A stretch of DNA of 20,679 nt from an uncultured Planctomycetales bacterium (GTDB lineage: Bacteria > Planctomycetota > Planctomycetia > Pirellulales > S012-138), in the NCBI GenBank assembly GCA_937982665.1, contig CALJLD010000102.1:1-20679 (forward strand), in the 5' to 3' direction. The notes beneath the pieces are model-generated. The model searched no databases and was not told where the DNA came from. It saw nothing but the letters and a program-made list of their open reading frames with translations. Positions 7,709-14,357 of the stretch are shown here, in pieces; the stretch's first letter is position 1, and every line of letters begins with the position of its first letter. The position numbers and the translations under genes are program-made.

Positions 7709-8812
7709 TCAGAACAGCCGCTTCTGACCGTCCCGGCTTGGCCGAGTGAAGGCCGCCGTCTCAAGGGCAGGCAACCGCTTGTTCAAGCCGAACTTTGCCG
7801 CGAAGACCTCGAATGTCGCCTGGATTTGCGCGGCGATTTCCCCCTGGCCTCGGTGCCGTTTGCCAAACTGCGAGTCGTTCCATTTGCCGGCTCGCGTGTC
7901 GCGAATACGACTTTCGATCCGCTCGGCTTCATCGGGTCGATTCCGCGAGAGCCAATCGCGAAACACCGGCTGCACCGTCAACGGCATCCGCAACAAGATG
8001 TAAGAGGCCGCAACCGCGCCGGCATCTGCGGCCGCCTCCAACAATCGAGGAATCTCAGTGTCATTCAAACCGGGGATGATTGGAGCCAACATCACGTGGC
8101 AGGGCACGCTTGCGGCGGTCAGTGCCTGGATTGTGCGCAGCCGCGCTTCCGGCTTGCTGGTGGCCGGTTCCAAAGCGCAAGCCAACTTCGTGTCCAAGGT
8201 GGTTAAGCTCACCGCCACCCTGACCACATTGCAGCCGGCCATCTGTGTCAACAAGTCCAAGTCGCGAGTCACCAGAGCATTCTTGGTGACAATCCCCAAC
8301 GGTTGCCGACACTCGGCCGCCACCTCCAGGCAACCGCGCGTCAACCGGAACCGCCGCTCCGCCGGCTGATAACAATCGGTGACGCCGGAAAACGCGATCA
8401 TCTCCGGCTGCCAGGACTTCCGCGACAGAAACTTGCGGAACAGCTCCGGCGCTTTGTGTTTGACCAGGATCCGCGTTTCAAAATCAATCCCGGCGTTCAA
8501 CCCCAGATACTCATGTGTTGGCCGCGCATAACAATACGCACAACCATGCAGGCAACCCCGATACGGATTCACGCTGTAGCGAAAGCCCAAGTCAGGGCTG
8601 TTGTTTTCGCTTACGATCGATTCGCTGGAATCCGGAAGATACTGTGTGCGAACATTGCGAAGCGTCGCCAGATACTCCTCATCATGCTCGACCTGCTCCA
8701 GGTCTTCATGTAAGCAGGTCCGCTCAAAGCGATTGCCTGGGGCAAGCGGCGATCCGCGCCCAACGGCTCTTGGTGGGTGTTTAGCAACGTTGTTGTCGAA
8801 AGCTTTGGCCAC
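7709..8812 (-). CDS. Radical SAM protein, SplB-like (PA0069 family)
   Basis: This is a cytosolic radical S-adenosylmethionine enzyme of the group that includes spore photoproduct lyase-like proteins (COG1533); the natural substrate of this subgroup is not established. Seen directly: the cluster-binding motif C87-LHG-C91-AY-C94 within NPYRGCLHGCAYCYARPTHEY, the family segment IAFSGVTDCYQPAER, TKNALVTRDLDLL, and a C-terminal LAPIIPGLND region, spread over a 367-residue length normal for the family. The frame opens with GTG at 8812; no clear Shine-Dalgarno supports it and a start some codons downstream is possible. It follows the LRR lipoprotein gene by 48 bases in the same direction, so they may be cotranscribed, though their jobs look unrelated. 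Confidence 0.92.
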   Translation of the reverse strand: MAKAFDNNVAKHPPRAVGRGSPLAPGNRFERTCLHEDLEQVEHDEEYLATLRNVRTQYLPDSSESIVSENNSPDLGFRYSVNPYRGCLHGCAYCYARPTHEYLGLNAGIDFETRILVKHKAPELFRKFLSRKSWQPEMIAFSGVTDCYQPAERRFRLTRGCLEVAAECRQPLGIVTKNALVTRDLDLLTQMAGCNVVRVAVSLTTLDTKLACALEPATSKPEARLRTIQALTAASVPCHVMLAPIIPGLNDTEIPRLLEAAADAGAVAASYILLRMPLTVQPVFRDWLSRNRPDEAERIESRIRDTRAGKWNDSQFGKRHRGQGEIAAQIQATFEVFAAKFGLNKRLPALETAAFTRPSRDGQKRLF

Positions 8813-8860
8813 GGTCAGGTGTGTGGCTGGAACTTAGGATATCGATTGCGATCCGGGCGA

Positions 8861-9394
8861 CTAGCGAACGCGCACATCGCAGTTGGGGGGTGCCTCTTGC
8901 AGCCTTGTGATGGCTTTGGGCGTGAGCTGCGGAAATCCATCGAGATCTAACAATCTCAGCCGTTGGTTTCCATCAAACCTGTTGAATGCCGTTTCCGAGA
9001 TGTTGCTCCCGTTCTTCAACAGCAACTCCTTGAGGATTGGGAGTGTTGCGAGCGCACTGACGCTCTGGTCCGTCAGCATCGAGCAATCTTCGATGACGAT
9101 TTGCCGCAATTTGCTAAGCGACTGGAGGGACTCGATGCCTTCGTCAGAAATTGTTGATTCCGAATTGATGTAGACGTAATCCAATTCAGGCAGGTGATTG
9201 GCCAACTCCGCCAAGATCTCGTCATTGATTCCGATGCATCGCACATCACGTTGCGAACTTGGGAGTTCCAGAATATCGGCGCGTGACGCAACAGCCGGAG
9301 GCCAATCGGCAACTGGCATGCATCCGACAATAGCGACAAACATCAACGCAACTAAGGCGTTCATGGACCAGCCGATGAAATCAATCGCAGCCAT
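8861..9394 (-). CDS. Leucine-rich-repeat lipoprotein
   Basis: The product has up to 177 residues. A lipoprotein signal is visible: MNALVALMFVAIVGC places the lipobox Cys at residue 25 of the long form, or 15 if translation begins at the internal ATG at 9364. The internal start gives a conventional signal length and is probably the real one. After the Cys comes a run of irregular leucine-rich repeats (LPELDYVYINSESTISDEGI, LSKLRQIVIEDCSMLTDQSV, LPILKELLLKNGSNISETAF, LRLLDLDGFPQLTPKAI), the cysteine-containing style common in planctomycete secreted proteins. This implies a membrane-anchored binding surface outside the inner membrane; the partner is unknown. No ribosome site is obvious at either start. 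Confidence 0.78.
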   Translation of the reverse strand: MAAIDFIGWSMNALVALMFVAIVGCMPVADWPPAVASRADILELPSSQRDVRCIGINDEILAELANHLPELDYVYINSESTISDEGIESLQSLSKLRQIVIEDCSMLTDQSVSALATLPILKELLLKNGSNISETAFNRFDGNQRLRLLDLDGFPQLTPKAITRLQEAPPNCDVRVR

Positions 9395-9499
9395 GGGCGA
9401 AAATGCCTTTGCACAAACGTGATCGCATGTACACTAATGCATTGGGAGGCGCTCGTCCAGCGCAATATCTGGCTGCTGCCAAGCAACGGAGCAGAATCG

Positions 9500-10297
9500 T
9501 TACTGGTTCTTCTTGTTCTTCTCGGCTTCTTTCCGCTTGGCGTATTCGGCCAAGATGCGTTCCGGGTCCTCGTCAAACAGACCCTGACAGCCGGTGCAGC
9601 AGACGTAATACGTCTTGCCGTCATGCTCAACCGGAATGGTGCCCAATCCACCGGTGACAACGCACTCCGGACCAGTCGAAGCACCTTGGCCGAAGCCGCT
9701 GCCTTGCCGTGTGTAGCCAATCTCGGCCAGGCGGCTGAAACGGTCCTCCGCCAACTGGCGTTCCAGCAAAATCAACAGCCGATCACCATTGGCGACCGTG
9801 CGGAAAGAAATGCGGGCGGGTCGCCCATTCTTCGCTTCTTCGGCAGCCATGAAGCTGAGTTTGCCGTCTTCGTCTCGCTTGCCGGAGAAAGATTCCTTTT
9901 CGCCATCGGCGGTTGTGCCCGTAAAGACAAAGGTGTTTGGCTCATCGCCGGACTTGATCTCGCCGGAAGAATAGAACTTGCCATCCTCGATGGAGAAGAC
10001 GAGCGATGCCTGATCGCCTTGGAATTCCCACGACCAGGTTGCCGTTTCGATCCAACTTCCCCGCGAGGAGCCGCGGCGAGGCTGGCCAACACCACGCCAT
10101 TCGCCAATCACCATATTCTGAATAGCTTCCAAAGCCGCGCGGGGATCATCCTGGGCAGCCTGGGTTTGCGAGTCTTGAGCGGCGGCATCTTGGTCCTGAG
10201 TGTTGGCCATACCAAGGTCCGCGAGGGCAGGCACGCAAAGCACCGCAGCGCTCAGGACAAACAAACAAGCAATCAGCGCCTGGCGAATTCTCTGCAT
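9500..10297 (-). CDS. Secreted protein with C-terminal YHS/TRASH-like metal-binding motif
   Basis: The 265-residue product has a signal peptide (cleavage after PALA, residue 26), a Gln/Ala/Asp-rich low-complexity stretch (33-52), and a central beta-rich domain (about 60-195) with NMVIGEWRGVG and an SFSGK loop that looks like a lipocalin-style barrel domain. At the C-terminus, residues 211-250 carry ECVVTGG, then KTYYVCCTGCQGLFDEDPE (C212, C233, C234, C237). This resembles the small YHS/TRASH modules of heavy-metal proteins, where the Cys residues bind a metal ion. The tail is a Lys/Glu helix. The joining of the two parts is the notable feature. The ATG at 10297 follows GAGGG at suitable spacing. 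It is divergent from the protease gene. Confidence 0.78.
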   Translation of the reverse strand: MQRIRQALIACLFVLSAAVLCVPALADLGMANTQDQDAAAQDSQTQAAQDDPRAALEAIQNMVIGEWRGVGQPRRGSSRGSWIETATWSWEFQGDQASLVFSIEDGKFYSSGEIKSGDEPNTFVFTGTTADGEKESFSGKRDEDGKLSFMAAEEAKNGRPARISFRTVANGDRLLILLERQLAEDRFSRLAEIGYTRQGSGFGQGASTGPECVVTGGLGTIPVEHDGKTYYVCCTGCQGLFDEDPERILAEYAKRKEAEKNKKNQ

Positions 10298-10791
10298 CGG
10301 GGTTTCCCTCTTTTAGGTGTGCCCGTTGGGTAGCCTTGCGAAGCTAATGGCTGGGAGGTGAATGCAATTGCGGCCAAATAAGGAAGTTGCCGCGACATAT
10401 CATCCCATGCGATTTTTCCTCTGTGTTAAACCCCGCGCCCGGCAAGATATGGCCGCATCGGTCCGGCAAGACATCCAATTGGACCGGGATTTTCCAAGTT
10501 TGTGGATTGTACCGCAAACCTGAACACTATTGGTGAGGTATTTTCAGGGGTACACTCGGGGGCAAATCCGGCCAGAAGCGGCGGTTTTTCTGCTTGGGGG
10601 GAATTGGAATTCTTGCACGAATTTCAGAACGCCTGCATCTCAGCACGAGCTTCCCAACAAGAACCAATACCCAGCCGCCAAACCGGTCAAAGACAAACGA
10701 GTCCAAATCTGAAAACCGCAAGAGGCGCCCGGCGCGTCGTTGCATGGATCGCGAAACCCGAAGCTTCGTTTAACTCCTGTGAGGGGGGAAG
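10298..10791. other. Divergent promoter region with direct repeats and palindromes
   Basis: This 494-base region separates the minus-strand metal-motif protein from the plus-strand protease. CCGGCAAGATAT (10439-10450) recurs as CCGGCAAGACAT (10463-10474), 24 bases apart, followed at once by the palindrome TCCAATTGGA (10474-10483). TACACT (10551-10556) preceded by GGGG could be a -10 element but no good -35 sits 16-18 bases upstream. CGAAGCTTCG (10759-10768) is a palindrome in the protease leader. No gene is seen. Confidence 0.45.
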
Positions 10792-13700
10792 ATGTCCGTG
10801 AGATTTTCACATTCTTGGAAAGCGATAGTCGCGGCCGTGGCTGTCGCAGTCGGCGGCAACGCCTTGGCTCTATCCGCACAAGCGCACGAACGTGTGTTGC
10901 CCAACGTCGAATCGCAAGACGACGAAGGCTTTGAACCACACGCCGGGATGATGCGCTATCCCGATGTCAGCGCAACCCAAATCGTCTTTGAGTATGCCAA
11001 TGACTTGTGGGTTGCCCCGCGAGAAGGCGGTCAGGCTCTGCCGCTGGCCAGTCCTCCTGGTTCGGAACAGTTCCCCCGTTTCTCGGCTGATGGCAAAACG
11101 ATTGCCTTCATGGGCAACTATGACGGCAACCGAGATCTGTACACCGTGCCTGTCGCTGGTGGCGTTCCGGAACGCGTGACTTACCATCCGTCCGGAGAAG
11201 CGCTCTGCGACTGGACTCCTGATGGCGACCTGCTGTACTACACCAACGCTTTCTCCAAGCTGCGTCGTCAAACCCAACTGATGACGGTTGCCGCCGAAGG
11301 TGGACTGCCGGAAATTCTTCCGGTTCCTTACGGAGCCAATGGCGCGATCAGCGATGACGGCAAGTTCCTGGCCTATACGCCTCACACGCGCGACGCTCGA
11401 ACTTGGAAGCGCTATCGCGGCGGCATGGCGACCGACATATGGGTCTTCAACCTGGAAGACAAGACTTCGCAAAAGGTCACCGACTGGGAAGGCACCGACA
11501 CGCTGCCCATGTGGCACGGCAAGAAACTTTATTACCTCAGCGACCAAGGCAGTTCGCATCGCTTGAACGTCTGGTGCTATGACACTGAGACCGGCGCTCG
11601 CGATCAGATCACGCAAGTTGACGATTACGATGTGAAGTGGCCATCCATTGGCCCCGGCCCTTCCGGCGGCGGAGAGATCATTTTCCAATACGGTCCCACT
11701 TTGGCTTCCGTTGATTTGACGAGCCGCGAGACGCGCACCATCACGGTGACAATTCCGGGCGCTCGCGCCACACTCCGTGAAAAGTCGGTTGAAGCGAAGG
11801 ACTTTCTCGCTGGCGGAGATATCTCCAGCACTGGCAAGCGCGTCGTTGTCGAAGCGCGCGGCGATATCTGGACGTTGCCGGCTGAGAACGGTGCTCCGCG
11901 AAATCTCACGGAAACTGATGGCACGGCCGAACGCAGCCCCTCCTGGAGCCCTGACGGTCGCTGGATTGCCTACTTCAGCGATGCCACTGGCGAATACGAG
12001 CTGTACATCACTCAATCTGATGGCTTGGGCGAAACCCGCCAACTGACCGAAGGTAGCCAGACGTATTACTACAACCCGCTGTGGTCTCCGGACTCCAAGC
12101 AAATTGCTTTCACAGACAAAGCCGGAAAGATCTTTGTCTTGGAAGTCGAATCGAAAGACCTCAAGCAGATCGACATGAACCCCTTCCCAGGGCAACCGCA
12201 ACTGGATTGGGCGCATGACTCCAGCTGGTTGGCTTACACCCGTGCCGCGGAAAACCAACTCAGCGTGATTTGCTTGTACAACGTTGCCGAAGGCAAGTCG
12301 TACCAGGTCACCAGCGGCATGTTCAATGATTCATCGCCGGCTTTTGACCGCGAAGGCAAGTACCTGTACTTCGCCACGAATCGCACTTTCACCTCGCCGA
12401 TCTATGAGGACTTGGGCACGTCCTTTGTCTATGGCAACACCGGCTCCATTGTCGCTGTTCCGCTTTCCGCGGACACGCCGCTTCCTTGGGCTCCAGAAAG
12501 TGATGAAGAGGAATTCACGAAGGACGAGGACAAGGACGACGATGACGCATCCGACGATGCGGACGACGACAAGTCAGATGACGATGCAGACGATGACGAT
12601 GCCGCTGACGACCAGCAGGACGCTGACGACGGCGATCAAGATGAAGAAGGAGATGACGAAGAAGGCGACGACGAGGAAGAAGACGAGTCGCTCAAGATCG
12701 ATCTCGATGGTTTTGAAGCTCGCGCTTTCCAACTGCCGATGTCGGCCGGCAACTTTGGCAACCTCGCCAGCCCCAAGTCAGGCGTCGTGATGTACGTCCG
12801 CACCAGCTCGCGCGGAATCACAGCGCCGCCGCAATTGCAGATGTTTGATCTCAGCAAGAAGAAGGAAGACACCATTCTTGCTGGCATCGGCGGATTTGGA
12901 CTTTCGGCCGATGGCAAGAAAGCGGTTGTGCTGCAAGGTGGCGGATTGGGCATCATGACTCCGGCTCCTGGCCAAAAGCCAACGGCGGTTCCCATGGATG
13001 ACATGGTGACCAATATCTCGCCGCGCGATGAGTGGAATCAGATCTTTGTGGATGCCTGGCGCATTCAGCGAGACTTCTTCTACGATCCCACTATGCATGG
13101 CGTGGACTGGAATAATGTTCGCGAACAGTACGAAGCCATGTTGGCCGACTGCACGGTTCGTGAAGATGTGGCCTACGTCATCGGCGAGATGATCTCGGAA
13201 CTCAACGTTGGACACGCCTATGTGCGTGGCGCCGGCGATGTTGAAGATGAGCCTGCTGTCTCGGTTGGATTGTTGGGCGTTGATTTCGCCGAGAAAGACG
13301 GCGCGATTCAGATCGCCAAGATCTACCAAGGCGCGGATTGGGACGTTGATGCTCGCGGGCCACTCTCGCAGCCTGGCGTGAATGTTTCCGAAGGCGACTA
13401 CCTGTTGGCCGTCAACGGAAGAAAGCTGGCAGCTGGCGAAGATCCTTACGCCGCGTTCCAAGGCTTGGCCGGCAAGGTCACCACGTTGATGGTCAGCGAC
13501 AAGCCTGAGTTGGACGACGACGCCCGCAAGGTGCATGTCACGCCAATGGGTAACGAGACTAACTTGCGGTATCGGGCGTTTATTGAAGCCAACCGCAAGT
13601 ACGTGGAAGAAAAGACTGACGGCAAGGTCGGCTACATCTATGTGCCGGACACTGGCGTCAATGGCCAGAACGATCTCGTTCGCCAGTTCTATGGTCAAAC

Positions 13701-14250
13701 CAGCAAAGCCGCGCTGATCATTGATGAGCGCTGGAATGGTGGCGGCCAGATTCCCACGCGGTTCATTGAACTGCTCAACCGTCCGGTCACCAACTATTGG
13801 GCTCGCCGTGATGGCGAGGACTGGAAGTGGCCGCCGGATTCTCACCAAGGTCCCAAGTGTATGTTGATCAACGGGCTCGCTGGTTCCGGCGGAGATGCCT
13901 TCCCGGCATACTTCCGTCAGGCAGGTCTTGGCAAGCTGATCGGCATGCGAACCTGGGGTGGCCTTGTTGGTATCTCCGGCAACCCGCAACTGATTGACGG
14001 TGGCGCGGTCTCGGCTCCGACGTTCGCCTTCTATGAGAAGGATGGCACCTGGGGCATCGAAGGCCACGGCGTCGAGCCGGACATCGAAGTTGTTGATGAT
14101 CCGGCCGAAATGCAAGACGGCAACGATCCGCAATTGAACACGGCCATTGAACACATGTTGGCTGAGATTCAAGCGAATCCTTACGTGCCGCCCAAGCGCC
14201 CGGCCTATCCGGACCGTAGTGGTTTCGGAATCACGGATGACGACAAGTAA
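10792..14250 (+). CDS. Secreted tricorn-type S41 peptidase
   Basis: A large serine protease of the tricorn family that likely trims peptides in the periplasm. The 1152-residue product has a signal peptide (cleavage near AQA-HE), then beta-propeller repeats (about 50-560) with FSADGKTIAF, WSPDGRWIAYFSD and WSPDSKQIAFTD blades. An extremely acidic linker (569-633) follows, then the conserved KIDLDGFEARAFQLP segment, a PDZ domain (about 824-905) and the S41 catalytic core. Catalytic candidates: His808 in ELNVGHAYV, nucleophile Ser1032 in NGLAGSGGDAF, and Glu1090 in WGIEGHGVEPDIEV. The residue before the His is Gly807 where archaeal tricorn has Ser. The ATG at 10792 has a strong GAGGGGGGAAG ribosome site. 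The gene stands alone and ends in the hairpin at 14299. Identification is firm; substrates are unknown. Confidence 0.95.
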   Translation: MSVRFSHSWKAIVAAVAVAVGGNALALSAQAHERVLPNVESQDDEGFEPHAGMMRYPDVSATQIVFEYANDLWVAPREGGQALPLASPPGSEQFPRFSADGKTIAFMGNYDGNRDLYTVPVAGGVPERVTYHPSGEALCDWTPDGDLLYYTNAFSKLRRQTQLMTVAAEGGLPEILPVPYGANGAISDDGKFLAYTPHTRDARTWKRYRGGMATDIWVFNLEDKTSQKVTDWEGTDTLPMWHGKKLYYLSDQGSSHRLNVWCYDTETGARDQITQVDDYDVKWPSIGPGPSGGGEIIFQYGPTLASVDLTSRETRTITVTIPGARATLREKSVEAKDFLAGGDISSTGKRVVVEARGDIWTLPAENGAPRNLTETDGTAERSPSWSPDGRWIAYFSDATGEYELYITQSDGLGETRQLTEGSQTYYYNPLWSPDSKQIAFTDKAGKIFVLEVESKDLKQIDMNPFPGQPQLDWAHDSSWLAYTRAAENQLSVICLYNVAEGKSYQVTSGMFNDSSPAFDREGKYLYFATNRTFTSPIYEDLGTSFVYGNTGSIVAVPLSADTPLPWAPESDEEEFTKDEDKDDDDASDDADDDKSDDDADDDDAADDQQDADDGDQDEEGDDEEGDDEEEDESLKIDLDGFEARAFQLPMSAGNFGNLASPKSGVVMYVRTSSRGITAPPQLQMFDLSKKKEDTILAGIGGFGLSADGKKAVVLQGGGLGIMTPAPGQKPTAVPMDDMVTNISPRDEWNQIFVDAWRIQRDFFYDPTMHGVDWNNVREQYEAMLADCTVREDVAYVIGEMISELNVGHAYVRGAGDVEDEPAVSVGLLGVDFAEKDGAIQIAKIYQGADWDVDARGPLSQPGVNVSEGDYLLAVNGRKLAAGEDPYAAFQGLAGKVTTLMVSDKPELDDDARKVHVTPMGNETNLRYRAFIEANRKYVEEKTDGKVGYIYVPDTGVNGQNDLVRQFYGQTSKAALIIDERWNGGGQIPTRFIELLNRPVTNYWARRDGEDWKWPPDSHQGPKCMLINGLAGSGGDAFPAYFRQAGLGKLIGMRTWGGLVGISGNPQLIDGGAVSAPTFAFYEKDGTWGIEGHGVEPDIEVVDDPAEMQDGNDPQLNTAIEHMLAEIQANPYVPPKRPAYPDRSGFGITDDDK

Positions 14251-14298
14251 CCGTGACGAAAAATGCCGCCACCTGTTGGCCGGCAAATGTTAAAAAGA

Positions 14299-14334
14299 AA
14301 AGCGGCCTTCCGAGTCACTTCGGAAGGCCGCTTT
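14299..14334. terminator. Strong bidirectional hairpin terminator
   Basis: AAAGCGGCCTTCCGA (14299-14313) pairs with TCGGAAGGCCGCTTT (14320-14334), a perfect 15-bp stem with a 6-base loop. It lies between the convergent stops of the protease (14250) and the beta-helix gene (14358). The A/T ends of the stem supply a short T-run on both strands, preceded by TAAAAAGA. Confidence 0.9.
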
Positions 14335-14357
14335 GTTACGTCAGGTTAGTTCGCCGA

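Noticed and set aside
11920..11945. TGGCACGG inside the protease gene as a sigma-54 site
   Set aside because: The GC is one base out of register and the site is intragenic with no gene start after it.
12778..14286. A 502-residue minus-strand frame opposite the protease, and a 439-residue plus-strand frame at 5905-7224
   Set aside because: Both are register-matched shadows of real genes with the same codon-bias cause; neither shows a start site or a recognisable domain.
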